From positions 1-15,926 of the forward strand of contig JBEVCD010000002.1 of the NCBI GenBank assembly GCA_040514265.1: a stretch of 15,926 bases of DNA, in the 5' to 3' direction. The notes under the pieces are model-generated. The model saw only the letters and a list, made by a program, of their open reading frames with translations, did no database searches and was not told the origin of the DNA. Below are positions 1-7,925 of this stretch, piece after piece; positions within the stretch are counted from its first letter, which is position 1; every line of letters starts with the position of its first letter. The translations under genes and the position numbers were made by a program. Origin of the DNA: WYZ-LMO2 sp040514265 (GTDB taxonomy: Archaea > Halobacteriota > Archaeoglobi > Archaeoglobales > Archaeoglobaceae).

Positions 1-74
1 AGGAGCTGCCGAAGTCGATGGTCGGAAAGGTTCTGAGGAGGGTGCTGAGGGAGGAAGCGAGGAGGGGCAGTTGA
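1..74 (+). CDS. C-terminal end of an acyl-CoA synthetase-like (ANL superfamily) protein, partial
   Basis: Reading from base 3, the sequence encodes ELPKSMVGKVLRRVLREEAR followed by RGS and a TGA stop at 72-74. The LPK-x-x-x-GK-x-x-RR-x-LR pattern is the classic extreme C-terminal motif of AMP-forming acyl-CoA synthetases (ANL superfamily). Its lysine in the GK pair normally takes part in adenylate formation. Only about 23 codons are in the window, so the substrate (short, medium or long chain acid) cannot be judged. Assignment to the superfamily is good; anything finer would be a guess. Confidence 0.72.
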   Translation, partial: ELPKSMVGKVLRRVLREEARRGS

Positions 75-82
75 ATTTTTAA
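75..82 (+). promoter_or_regulatory. TATA-like box for pscS
   Basis: ATTTTTAA directly follows the TGA of the upstream gene and is centred about 25 bases before the pscS ATG at 104. The 29-base gap has no Shine-Dalgarno sequence. This spacing places transcription start at or next to the ATG, suggesting a leaderless mRNA. This is inference from position. Confidence 0.5.
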
Positions 83-103
83 TCTGCAGAACAACACCAC
101 TCG

Positions 104-1228
104 ATGCTCGAAAGGAAGGTAAAGAACTTCATAAACATCGACCCGCTGCAGACGGGTGGAAAGCTGACTGAAGATGCGAGAAAAGCCTTGATCGAGTGGG
201 GAGACGGCTACAGCGTCTGCGACTACTGCACGGGGAGGCTGGACGAAATAAAGACTCCTCCTATTTACAAGCTCGTCCACGAAGATTTGCCGGCTTTCCT
301 CGACTGCGACGTCGTAAGACTCACCACCGGAGCTAGAGAAGCGAAGTTCGCCGTGATGCACGCCCTCGCGAAGAAGGACGGCTGGGTAGTCCTCGACGCC
401 AACGCCCACTATTCGAGCTACTTGGCAGCGGAAAGGGCTCACCTCAACATCGCCGAAGTTCCCAAGACGGAATACCCGGACTACAAAATAGAGGCTGAGA
501 GGTACGCGGAGGTAATAGAGGATACGAGGAGGAAGGGGGAGGTAGTCCTGGCTCTCGTAACCTACCCGGACGGCAACTACGGCAACCTCCCGGACGTGAA
601 GAGGATAGCGAGAATTTGCGAGGACTACGATGTGCCCCTACTCGTAAACGCGGCGTACGCGATAGGGAGGATGCCGGTGAGTCTGAGGAAGATAGGCGCG
701 GACTTCATAGTGGGCAGCGGGCACAAGAGCATGGCGGCAAGCGGACCTATAGGCGTCCTCGGCATGAGGGAAGAGTGGGAGAGCGTAGTCCTGAGGAAAT
801 CGGAGAGATTCAGGAACAAGGAGGTCGAGCTCCTCGGCTGCACAGCCAGAGGAGCTGGTGTCGTGACGCTCATAGCATCCTTCCCCCACGTGGTTGAGAG
901 GGTGAAGAGGTGGGACGAGGAAGTCGAGAAGGCGAGATACTTCGCCGAGAGGATGGAGAGACTCGGCATACTTCAGCTCGGCGACAAGCCGCACAACCAC
1001 GACCTCATGTTCTTCCACGCGGAGCCGCTCTACGAGATATCGAAAAGGGCGAAAGGTGGAAGGTTTTTCCTCTACAGAGAGCTCACGAAGAGGAGGATCC
1101 ACGGGATAAAGCCGGGGCTCACGAGGTTCTTCAAGCTCTCAACCTACGGGCTGAGCTGGGAGGAGGTGGACTACGTGGCGGGGGCTTTCGAGGAAATACT
1201 CGATCAATACAAAAGTTTAATAAGCTGA
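104..1228 (+). CDS. pscS: O-phospho-L-seryl-tRNA:Cys-tRNA synthase (SepCysS)
   Basis: A PLP-dependent fold-type I enzyme that converts Sep-tRNA(Cys) to Cys-tRNA(Cys) with a sulfur donor. It is the second step of tRNA-dependent cysteine formation after SepRS. The 374-residue length fits the archaeal family. The Schiff-base lysine is K208 in GSGHKSM. The three cysteines known to be essential in the family are visible as C39 and C42 (SVCDYC) and C246 (LLGCTARG), so the persulfide chemistry should be intact. The ATG at 104 gives the usual N-terminus and fits the TATA spacing. The SepRS gene (sepS) is not in this window. The assignment is strong because the whole protein reads like the Archaeoglobus enzyme. 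Confidence 0.95.
   Translation: MLERKVKNFINIDPLQTGGKLTEDARKALIEWGDGYSVCDYCTGRLDEIKTPPIYKLVHEDLPAFLDCDVVRLTTGAREAKFAVMHALAKKDGWVVLDANAHYSSYLAAERAHLNIAEVPKTEYPDYKIEAERYAEVIEDTRRKGEVVLALVTYPDGNYGNLPDVKRIARICEDYDVPLLVNAAYAIGRMPVSLRKIGADFIVGSGHKSMAASGPIGVLGMREEWESVVLRKSERFRNKEVELLGCTARGAGVVTLIASFPHVVERVKRWDEEVEKARYFAERMERLGILQLGDKPHNHDLMFFHAEPLYEISKRAKGGRFFLYRELTKRRIHGIKPGLTRFFKLSTYGLSWEEVDYVAGAFEEILDQYKSLIS
1216..1223 (+). promoter_or_regulatory. TATA-like box for the pilin-like gene
   Basis: TTTAATAA lies inside the last codons of pscS and is centred about 24-25 bases before the ATG at 1244. No Shine-Dalgarno precedes that ATG. A promoter hidden in the upstream gene's 3' end would give the small pilin-like gene, and possibly the genes behind it, their own leaderless transcript. 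Confidence 0.45.
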
Positions 1229-1243
1229 GCAGAAACACGATCC

Positions 1244-1636
1244 ATGGATTCTCGCGGATTCACGCCGGTTTTCGCGACGATAGTTCTGGTAATAATAACC
1301 GTTACAGCCGCAGTTCTTCTTCTCGCCGCAGTTCCGAAGAGGCTAGAGTCACCTCCCATAACCGCCGCTCTTAAGGAGAGCTTCGACGGCGAGAACCTTA
1401 CGATAAGACACGCCGGCGGCGACAGGATAAGATTTTACGAGCTCGAAATAAAGGTTTACCCGCCTGGAACGGTTTGCAGTTACAGCGGTAGCTGGAGCTG
1501 TGACTTCGTCTCAACTTCGAGCGAGGACGAGTTCTGGGATGCCGGGGAGGTTTTGAAGATCAGAGTCAGCGAAGGGAGGGTAGTCCTCGTCCACGTTCCG
1601 ACGCAGACGGTAATAGCGACGTATGATGTTGGCTAA
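1244..1636 (+). CDS. archaeal type IV pilin-like protein
   Basis: A 130-residue protein. The N-terminus MDSRG-FTPVFATIVLVIITV is a class III prepilin-type signal: a very short charged leader, a predicted prepilin-peptidase cut after G5, then about 22 hydrophobic residues that also form the pilus-core helix. The rest is a small beta-rich domain with LTIRHAGGDRI, the H-x-GGD pattern common in archaeal pilin-like proteins with this N-terminus. C78 and C86 could form a disulfide outside the cell. It could be a pilin, a minor pilin or an adhesin-like subunit; no pilus ATPase or membrane platform gene lies nearby. Its 3' end overlaps the AOR gene by 14 bases. The family call is fairly secure; its role is not. 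Confidence 0.8.
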   Translation: MDSRGFTPVFATIVLVIITVTAAVLLLAAVPKRLESPPITAALKESFDGENLTIRHAGGDRIRFYELEIKVYPPGTVCSYSGSWSCDFVSTSSEDEFWDAGEVLKIRVSEGRVVLVHVPTQTVIATYDVG

Positions 1637-3275
1637 GGTGAACTTAAGCTCCCGCTCAGCGAAGCTATCGGAGCTTCCGGGATATCTTGAGAAATCTCTG
1701 ATCGGCGGGAAGGGTGTTGCGACGAAACTGCTGCTCGAAATCCCGCCCAAAATCGACCCCTTCCATCCGGAAAACGCCGTAATATTCGCGATAGGTCCGC
1801 TTAACGGTCTGACGCTTCCCGGGGCTTCCCGAATGACGGCGGTGTTCAAATCCCCTCTTACCTTTGGCTACGGTGAATCACAGTGCGGAGGCTTCGTTGC
1901 GCACGAAATGGCGAAGAGCGGCGTTCACTTTCTGCATATTACAGGCAAAGCTGAGAAGCCTGTGTACATCGTCGTCGAAGACGGAAGTGTCGAAATCAAG
2001 GACGCATCGCACCTCTGGGGGAAGGACTGCTACGAGACCGAGGAGATTCTTAGGAAGGACGAGGGTGGAGAGGTTCTGTGCATAGGGCAAGCTGGCGAGA
2101 ACCTCGTCCGCTTCGCATGCATAACGCACCGCAGAGGTAGGCAGTTCGGGAGGTGCGGAGCCGGAGCTGTCATGGGCAGCAAGAAGCTAAAGGCTATCGT
2201 GATCAAGGGTAGCGGAGAGATCGAAGTCGCCGATCCGGAGGCTCTCGCGGAGTTTAGAAGCTGGATACTCGAAAACGTTGTTCCGAAGCTTGAGAGCATG
2301 AGGAAATACGGAACAGTTGCTATGTCCGCTTTGACCAACGAGGCGGGCGTTTTGCCGACGAAATACTGGCAGCTCGGGAGCTTTGAAAAGTACGAGGATA
2401 TAAGCTACGAGAAGCTCAGCGAGTACGTCGTAAAGAATGTCACCTGCTACGGCTGCGTCGTTGCGTGCGGGAAGCTCCGCAGAGCCGGCAACGTCGAAGT
2501 TGAAGGTCCGGAGTACGAAACGCTCTTCGCACTCGGCTCCCTCTGCTACGTAAGCGACCCCGTAGCTGTAATGAGAGCCAACGACCTCTGCGACCGTTAC
2601 GGGATGGACACGATAAGCGCAGGAAACGTCGTAGCCTTCTACATGGCTTGCAGCGAGAGGGGGGAGGTTGAGGAGAAGATAAACTTCGGCGACGCGGAAG
2701 CTGTGCTTGAGCTCCTGAGGAAGATTGCATTTCGCGAAGGAGTTGGCGATGTTCTGGCTGAGGGCGTTAGAATTGCAGCCCAAAAGCTAAACGGAAGCGT
2801 CGAGCCGATCCACGTCAGGGGGCTCGAACTTCCCGGCTACGATCCCCGCGGGCTCTACGGTATGGCACTGGCGTACGTAACATCGCAGCGTGGAGCGTGC
2901 CACATGAGGAGCTGCGCCTACAGACCGAACTTGTCCGGAGCCGTCGACAGACTTTCGCCCAGCGGTCAGGCTGAACTCGTTAAGGAATTAGAGGACCTCT
3001 ACTGCGTCGTGGACTCCCTCGTGTTCTGCCGCTTCCTGTGCCTTCCGCAGATAGGCATAGGCTGGGAGGACGTTGCGAAGTTGTTGAGGATCGTCGGGTT
3101 GAACTACGACGTCGGACAGCTGAGGAGAATAGGGGAGAGCATCTGGAGGCTGAGTTACGAGTTCAACAGGCGGGAGGGAGTGGACTTCGAAGTTCCGAAG
3201 TTCTACTACGATTTCAACTTGGCGGAGCCGCTCCGCTCGATGCTCGAAGATTACCTCACGCTCCGGCGGTTATGA
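1623..3275 (+). CDS. tungsten-containing aldehyde:ferredoxin oxidoreductase family protein
   Basis: An AOR-family enzyme of 550 residues, somewhat shorter than the roughly 600-residue Pyrococcus AOR. These enzymes oxidise aldehydes (or related substrates) to acids with ferredoxin, using a tungsto-bispterin cofactor and a [4Fe-4S] cluster. The cluster ligands are visible as C275-x2-C278-x3-C282 (TCYGCVVACGK) and a distal C469 (SLVFCRF). The N-terminal pterin-binding domain is complete (GGKG near 28-31, GPLNG, SQCGG, GRCGAGAVMGSKKLKA). SQRGACHMRS near 420 matches the C-terminal cofactor region. No export signal is visible, so the protein is cytoplasmic. The start overlaps the pilin-like gene by 14 bases; a second ATG follows at 1626. 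The stop overlaps the tatC start (ATGA). Substrate cannot be told from sequence. Confidence 0.9.
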   Translation: MMLAKVNLSSRSAKLSELPGYLEKSLIGGKGVATKLLLEIPPKIDPFHPENAVIFAIGPLNGLTLPGASRMTAVFKSPLTFGYGESQCGGFVAHEMAKSGVHFLHITGKAEKPVYIVVEDGSVEIKDASHLWGKDCYETEEILRKDEGGEVLCIGQAGENLVRFACITHRRGRQFGRCGAGAVMGSKKLKAIVIKGSGEIEVADPEALAEFRSWILENVVPKLESMRKYGTVAMSALTNEAGVLPTKYWQLGSFEKYEDISYEKLSEYVVKNVTCYGCVVACGKLRRAGNVEVEGPEYETLFALGSLCYVSDPVAVMRANDLCDRYGMDTISAGNVVAFYMACSERGEVEEKINFGDAEAVLELLRKIAFREGVGDVLAEGVRIAAQKLNGSVEPIHVRGLELPGYDPRGLYGMALAYVTSQRGACHMRSCAYRPNLSGAVDRLSPSGQAELVKELEDLYCVVDSLVFCRFLCLPQIGIGWEDVAKLLRIVGLNYDVGQLRRIGESIWRLSYEFNRREGVDFEVPKFYYDFNLAEPLRSMLEDYLTLRRL

Positions 3276-3970
3276 ACGACAGGGAGATGGAGCTCAGAGA
3301 GCACCTGGCGGAACTCAGGGCTAGGCTGATAAGAGTCGTGATAGCCACCATAGCCGTCTACGTGGTTCTCTTCTTCTACGCGCGTGATGTGGTCGAGTTC
3401 CTCTGGGCTTTCGAGGTTTCGCCCTACATCTTCTCCCCAATCGAGTTTCTGATACTCCAGCTGAGTCTCACGCTCATAGTATCTATGATCATCGTTTACC
3501 CGTACGCGATGTACGAGCTATACGCCTTCGCGAAGCCGGGGCTTTACGAGGGAGAGAGGAAGTTCCTCAAAACTGTCCTCGTTTCGAGCTACGTCCTCTT
3601 CCTCTTCGGTTTCCTGACCTCGGCTAAGTTCATAGTCCCAACTCTCGTGAAGCTGTCCGGTTCCTACGAATTCTACCCGTCCGCGGCGGAGACGATGGAT
3701 ATCGTGATCAAGATCAGCGTCGCGATGGGCTTCTTCACCCAGATACCCCTCGTGATGCTGCTCGCTACGCGCTTCAAGATAACTAGCTATGAAACTCTGA
3801 GAAATCTGCGAATACTCGTCTACATCGCTGCGATCACGTTCTTCGCTAACTCCTCATCTTTATCGATCCTCGCAACCCTCGCGGCGACGGTAACCTTTAT
3901 AGCGATGTACGAGTTCGGTCTGGTGGTGCTGAGGTTCGGACATGCGCATCGTCATAGCCGGAGCCGGTGA
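3272..3970 (+). CDS. tatC: Sec-independent (twin-arginine) protein translocase subunit TatC
   Basis: A 232-residue polytopic membrane protein with six hydrophobic segments at roughly 19-37, 58-84, 99-124, 143-166, 179-193 and 197-221. The N-terminal HLAELRARL (11-19) is the TatC signature. KPGLYEGER (88-96) carries the conserved glutamate of the first cytoplasmic loop; in TatC these two regions form the twin-arginine signal binding site. I start it at the ATG that overlaps the AOR stop in an ATGA quartet, because this places HLAELR at the usual distance from the N-terminus; longer in-frame readings run backwards through the AOR gene. The tail is short and rich in His and Arg. Its end overlaps trkA by 29 bases. 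A TatA partner is not in the window. Confidence 0.9.
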   Translation: MNDREMELREHLAELRARLIRVVIATIAVYVVLFFYARDVVEFLWAFEVSPYIFSPIEFLILQLSLTLIVSMIIVYPYAMYELYAFAKPGLYEGERKFLKTVLVSSYVLFLFGFLTSAKFIVPTLVKLSGSYEFYPSAAETMDIVIKISVAMGFFTQIPLVMLLATRFKITSYETLRNLRILVYIAAITFFANSSSLSILATLAATVTFIAMYEFGLVVLRFGHAHRHSRSR

Positions 3971-5252
3971 GGTGGGGTACAAGCTCGCCGAAACTTTGGC
4001 TGCGAAGCACGAGGTTTACGTGATAGAGTCGAACGAGGAGAGATTTCAGCAAGTTTCGCTGCTCGACGTTGTTGCTATAAAAGGAAACGCCGCAAACATA
4101 AGGAACCTCAGGAGCGCGGAAGTTCAGAGAGCAGACGTTTTCCTTGCGGTCACCGGAGATGATGAGGTGAACTTACTGTCAGCTCTCGCCGCGAAGAGGC
4201 TGGGGGCGAAGACGGTTATAGCGAGGGTCGAAAATCCCGAGTACGTGGACAGACCGATCGTCAGAGATCACCCTCTGGGCTACGACATTCTGATATGCCC
4301 CCAGCTCGCACTGGCGCACGAGGCAGCGAGAATAGTGGGCATTCCCGGAGCCGTCGACATCGTGACCTTCAGCAACGGAAAGGTGGAGATGCTCGAACTG
4401 ATCGTCATGGAAGGCTCGAAAGCCGATGGAAGAACCGTGAGAGAACTCGAACTGCCGAAAAACGTTGTGATAACGACTGTCTACAGAAACGGCGAAGTTC
4501 TGATACCGAGGGGCGACACCGTGCTGAAAGCCGGGGACAGGGTCGCGATCGTCGGGAGGAGCAGCGAGATAGAGGGGCTAGCTCCTCTCTTCGGCACGGC
4601 AGTTGTTAAGAAGGTCTCGATATTCGGTGCGGGCACGATAGGCAGCTACGTCGCGAAGATACTCAGCAGGGGTGCGATGAGGGTGAAGGTAATAGACAGC
4701 AGCCTCGAAAGGTGCCAGGCTTTAAGTGAGGAGCTGAGCGGGGTTAAGATAGTCAGGGGGGACGGAACGGACATAGAACTACTCAGAGAGGAGAACGTGG
4801 GGGACAGCGATGCAGTCGTTGCAACGACTGAGAGCGACGAGAAGAACCTGCTGATCTGTCTGCTCGCGAAGAACCTGGGGGCTAAGAAGACTATCGCGAA
4901 GGTCGAGAGAGGAGATTACGTCCGGATATTCGAAGCTGTCGGCGTCGACGTTGCGCTGAATCCGAGAGCTGTGACTTACAACGAGGTAATGCGGTTCCTG
5001 AGGAGGATGAGGGTCGAAACGGTTGCAGACATCGAAGGAGCAGCCGCTCTTGAAATAGTCGTCAGAAACAGAGAGGTGGCGGGTAAGAAGCTCAGAGAGC
5101 TGCCGCTGCCGGATAGGGCTATAGTTGGCGCGATCATAAGGGGTGAGGACTGCCTGATACCGAGGGGCGACACGGAAGTTGAGCTGGGCGACAGCCTGCT
5201 GGTTTTCGTGGACTGGAAAGACATCGAGAAAGTGGAGAAGGTCTTCGCATGA
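3942..5252 (+). CDS. trkA: Trk potassium uptake system regulatory subunit TrkA
   Basis: A 436-residue cytoplasmic protein with two tandem RCK (regulator of K+ conductance) units. Each has an NAD-binding Rossmann domain followed by a TrkA_C domain. The first dinucleotide motif is G7-A-G-E-V-G12 with an acidic residue (E29) at the end of the second strand, as for NAD(H) binding. The second is G229-A-G-T-I-G234. The two C-terminal domains each contain the loop LIPRGDT. TrkA rings gate the TrkH channel in response to nucleotides. The gene starts inside the 3' end of tatC and ends with an ATGA overlap onto trkH, so trkA and trkH are almost certainly cotranslated. Confidence 0.95.
   Translation: MRIVIAGAGEVGYKLAETLAAKHEVYVIESNEERFQQVSLLDVVAIKGNAANIRNLRSAEVQRADVFLAVTGDDEVNLLSALAAKRLGAKTVIARVENPEYVDRPIVRDHPLGYDILICPQLALAHEAARIVGIPGAVDIVTFSNGKVEMLELIVMEGSKADGRTVRELELPKNVVITTVYRNGEVLIPRGDTVLKAGDRVAIVGRSSEIEGLAPLFGTAVVKKVSIFGAGTIGSYVAKILSRGAMRVKVIDSSLERCQALSEELSGVKIVRGDGTDIELLREENVGDSDAVVATTESDEKNLLICLLAKNLGAKKTIAKVERGDYVRIFEAVGVDVALNPRAVTYNEVMRFLRRMRVETVADIEGAAALEIVVRNREVAGKKLRELPLPDRAIVGAIIRGEDCLIPRGDTEVELGDSLLVFVDWKDIEKVEKVFA
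4500..5173 (+). repeat. 20-base exact direct repeat inside the two RCK halves of trkA
   Basis: CTGATACCGAGGGGCGACAC occurs at 4500-4519 and again at 5154-5173. Both copies encode the LIPRGDT loop of the two TrkA_C domains. The protein repeat is expected from the domain duplication; the complete DNA identity over 20 bases is more than the protein requires. Confidence 0.85.
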
Positions 5253-6664
5253 AAGCCCTCCCCGTCATCGGTAGGCTCCTCCTCCTCTTTTCCGCCGCTT
5301 TCACGCTGCCGATCGTTGTGGCGGTTTACTACGGTGAAGACATCAAGCCGTTCGCAGCAGCGGCTGCTGCATCTCTCGCCATAGGCTCGCTCTCGCTGGT
5401 TTCGAAGACATCACTTGAGGATTTGAGGTTCAGGGATGCCTTCGCCTTCGTAGCACTCTCTTGGCTTGCAGTCTCTTTCGTTGGATCTCTGCCATACGTG
5501 TTATACGGAGTGTCCCCCGTCGATGCCTTCTTCGAATCGATCTCCGGGTTTACGACCACCGGCGCGTCCGTGCTAACTCCGGAGGAACTCCCGAAGTCTT
5601 TACTCTTCTGGAGGAGCATGACGCAGTGGCTCGGGGGGATGGGCATAATCGTCCTGTTCCTCGCAGTCTTTCCGAGCTTCGCGAAAAAGGCACCGATCGT
5701 TTTTCAAGCCGAATACCCGGGCGTCACGCTTGAGAAGCTCAAGCCCCGCATAAAGGATACCGCCCTGCTTCTCTACGGTGTTTACGCGCTTCTCAGCGCA
5801 GTCGAAATTTTGCTGCTACTCTCTCTCGGCGTGGACACGTTCGATGCCGTAGTCCACACTTTCTCCACGATCTCCACGGGCGGCTTCTCTTCGCACTCGG
5901 AGAGCGTAGCGTACTTCGACGACGTTCGCGTTGAAGCCGTCGTGGCTTTCTTCGCATTCCTCGGCGGGACGAACTTCGCACTCATATACTTTCTGCTCCG
6001 CGGAAACGCGCGAATTCTGCGCGACGCGGAGTTCAGAGCCTACGTGGCTGTTTTGCTGACGGCAATACTGCTGCTGACCCTAGCTAACCTGAGGCTAGGT
6101 CTTTCGGAGTCTCTCCGCTACTCAGCCTTTCAAGCCGTCTCGATAATGACGACGACCGGATTCACGACATGCGATTTCGACGCGTGGAACGACTCAGCCC
6201 GCTTCGTTCTGCTGATCCTGATGTTCGTCGGCGGCTGCAGCGGTTCGACGGCTGGCGGGATTAAGGTTATAAGGATCTACCTGCTGCTGCGCTACTCGAT
6301 TCAGAGGATTCTTAAAGCCGCGGAGCCGAGAACGGTCAGAGTTGTTAAGTACGGAGAGAAGACGCTCAGTTCGGACGTTCTGGAGAACGTTTCAGCCTTC
6401 TTTGTCCTCTACATCCTGATCTTCGTCGTCTCTTCGCTCCTGATAGCGCTCTCGGGCTACGACATTCTGACGTCGATTTCCGCAACCGCAGCAACCCTTG
6501 GCAACGTCGGTCCGGGAATGGGCTTAGCCGGAGCGGCTGAGAACTACGCATCCTTCCCCGTTCACGTGAAGGTTCTACTGTGCATGAATATGTGGGTAGG
6601 GAGGCTTGAGATATTCACAGTCCTGGCTCTCTTCATCCCGTCTTTCTGGAAAGAAAGCTGGTGA
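5249..6664 (+). CDS. trkH: Trk potassium uptake system membrane subunit TrkH
   Basis: A 471-residue ion-transport protein of the SKT (TrkH/KtrB/HKT) superfamily with four membrane-pore-membrane repeats. The four selectivity-filter glycines are visible in TTTGA (102-106), STGGF (209-213), TTTGF (301-305) and TLGNV (416-420). QWLGGMGIIVL (126-136), GGCSGSTAGGIK (328-339) and GRLEIF near the C-terminus (451-456) are the family's other landmarks. It moves K+ across the membrane with TrkA bound on the cytoplasmic side. The start is the ATG in an ATGA overlap with trkA, preceded by a purine-rich GGAGAAGG. Its last 32 bases are shared with the convergent hisS gene. Confidence 0.95.
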   Translation: MKALPVIGRLLLLFSAAFTLPIVVAVYYGEDIKPFAAAAAASLAIGSLSLVSKTSLEDLRFRDAFAFVALSWLAVSFVGSLPYVLYGVSPVDAFFESISGFTTTGASVLTPEELPKSLLFWRSMTQWLGGMGIIVLFLAVFPSFAKKAPIVFQAEYPGVTLEKLKPRIKDTALLLYGVYALLSAVEILLLLSLGVDTFDAVVHTFSTISTGGFSSHSESVAYFDDVRVEAVVAFFAFLGGTNFALIYFLLRGNARILRDAEFRAYVAVLLTAILLLTLANLRLGLSESLRYSAFQAVSIMTTTGFTTCDFDAWNDSARFVLLILMFVGGCSGSTAGGIKVIRIYLLLRYSIQRILKAAEPRTVRVVKYGEKTLSSDVLENVSAFFVLYILIFVVSSLLIALSGYDILTSISATAATLGNVGPGMGLAGAAENYASFPVHVKVLLCMNMWVGRLEIFTVLALFIPSFWKESW

Positions 6665-7856
6665 GCCCGTCGACCGGGATTTCCCTCTGCTCCCCGCTCC
6701 TGAGGTCTTTGACGACTACGCTCCTTTTATCGAGCTCCCTTTTGCCCAGTATGACTGCGAAGCTAGCCCCGATGTCGTTGGCGTAGCTGAGCTGCCTCTT
6801 CACGCTCCTTTCCATCACGTCCGTTATGGCTACGAAGCCAGCCTGCCTGAGCTTCCTCGCCACCGTGAGCGCTTCAACCCGGGTTTCGTCGAATGACACG
6901 ACGACGATCCTCTCGTTTTTCCGGGGCTCGATGTCGCAGATTTCGCATACCCTGTCGAAGCCTATCGCAAAGCCAACAGCCGGCGTTCTGCTTCCGCCAA
7001 ATAGAGATGCGAGTTCGTAGCTCCCGCCTCCGCATATCTGCTTCTGAGCTCCCAGACCTTCCGCGTAAGCTTCGAACACCACGCCCGTGTAGTAGTCGAG
7101 ACCCCTCGCTATTCCGAGGTTGAACTCGTAATCGACGCCGGCTGCGTCGAGTATCTCGCCTATCTTCGCCAACCTCTTCGCTTCCTCGAACTCCACGGCT
7201 TCTAGCACTGAGGCGTCGCCCCTCAGCTCCATGAGCTCGAAGACTTTTCGCCTCACGTCCGCTGGAACCTGAAGCGATTCCATTTCCGCTTCGAGCGCCT
7301 CGACGTCTCGCTTGTCTATCAGCCTCATGAGTCTCTCCGCGTTGGCAACTCCGCTCAGAACCTTCCTCATTATGCCGACGTGCCCTATTTCGAGCTCGAA
7401 GTCGACTCTAAGCTCGCGCAGTATGTCGCTGGCGAGCATTATGACCTCCGCGTCGGCGAGCGGAGAGTCACTGCCTATCAGCTCGACACCGAACTGCCAG
7501 AACTCCCTGTATCTTCCCTTCTGCGGTCTCTCGTACCGGAAGCAGTTGGCGAAGTAGTAGAAGCGTAGCGGCTTCGGCATGACCTCACAGCACTCCACGA
7601 ACATCCGCATCACCGGCGCTGTCAGCTCGGGGCGGAGCGCGAGCTCTCTGCCACCCTTGTCCTTGAAGACGTACATTTCTTTCACGATCTCCTCGCCGGA
7701 CTTTATCTTGAACAGCTCCGCGTGCTCGAAGGTCGGAGTTAGAACCTCCCTGTATCCGTAGCTCTCCGCTATCCTCCGCATTACGGCTTCTACAGCTCTC
7801 CTCTTCTCCATCTCGTCCGGAAGAAAGTCCCTCGTTCCCCTTGGTCTCTCGATCAC
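6633..7856 (-). CDS. hisS: histidyl-tRNA synthetase (HisRS)
   Basis: A class II aminoacyl-tRNA synthetase of 407 residues that charges tRNA(His) using ATP. The protein begins VIERPRGTRDFLPDE, the usual HisRS N-terminus, so I take the GTG at 7856-7854 as start although the frame stays open further upstream. Visible landmarks are LRPELT (74-79), motif 2 FRYERPQKGRYREF (106-119), the histidine-specific loop ARGLDYYTG (250-258), GGGSYE (276-281) and motif 3 GFAIGFDR (295-302). The C-terminal 100 residues form the anticodon-binding domain. It stands alone on the minus strand, divergent from the degenerate phosphoesterase gene and convergent with trkH. The TATA box and absent Shine-Dalgarno suggest a leaderless GTG start. 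Confidence 0.95.
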   Translation of the reverse strand: MIERPRGTRDFLPDEMEKRRAVEAVMRRIAESYGYREVLTPTFEHAELFKIKSGEEIVKEMYVFKDKGGRELALRPELTAPVMRMFVECCEVMPKPLRFYYFANCFRYERPQKGRYREFWQFGVELIGSDSPLADAEVIMLASDILRELRVDFELEIGHVGIMRKVLSGVANAERLMRLIDKRDVEALEAEMESLQVPADVRRKVFELMELRGDASVLEAVEFEEAKRLAKIGEILDAAGVDYEFNLGIARGLDYYTGVVFEAYAEGLGAQKQICGGGSYELASLFGGSRTPAVGFAIGFDRVCEICDIEPRKNERIVVVSFDETRVEALTVARKLRQAGFVAITDVMERSVKRQLSYANDIGASFAVILGKRELDKRSVVVKDLRSGEQREIPVDGLTSFLSRKTG

Positions 7857-7876
7857 GTTCCCGCTACGCCGGAATG

Positions 7877-7884
7877 TTATAAAA
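7877..7884 (-). promoter_or_regulatory. TATA box for hisS
   Basis: On the minus strand this reads TTTTATAA, a good archaeal TATA box. Its centre is about 25 bases upstream of the hisS GTG, so transcription should begin at or near the start codon. Confidence 0.6.
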
Positions 7885-7897
7885 CGATTGCCAATGG

Positions 7898-7904
7898 TTA
7901 AATA
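7898..7904 (+). promoter_or_regulatory. TATA-like box for the phosphoesterase-like gene
   Basis: TTAAATA is centred 25 bases before the ATG at 7926. Only 13 bases separate it from the hisS TATA box, so TBP/TFB binding at the two divergent promoters may be mutually exclusive. Confidence 0.55.
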
Positions 7905-7925
7905 CACTCCGGGATTCCGGCGGGT

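Larger units (their letters stand above)
7867..7922. repeat. 9-bp perfect inverted repeat bracketing the divergent hisS promoter region
   Basis: CGCCGGAAT at 7867-7875 is the exact reverse complement of ATTCCGGCG at 7914-7922. Each arm lies between a TATA box and the start codon it serves, close to the expected transcription starts, so a protein bound at both arms could control both genes. A 9-bp repeat with this spacing can also arise by chance in a window this size. Confidence 0.55.

Noticed and set aside
3038..3271. In-frame upstream extension of tatC
   Set aside because: It overlaps the C-terminal part of the AOR gene and encodes Arg-rich sequence unlike TatC. The ATGA overlap at 3272 gives the normal N-terminus.
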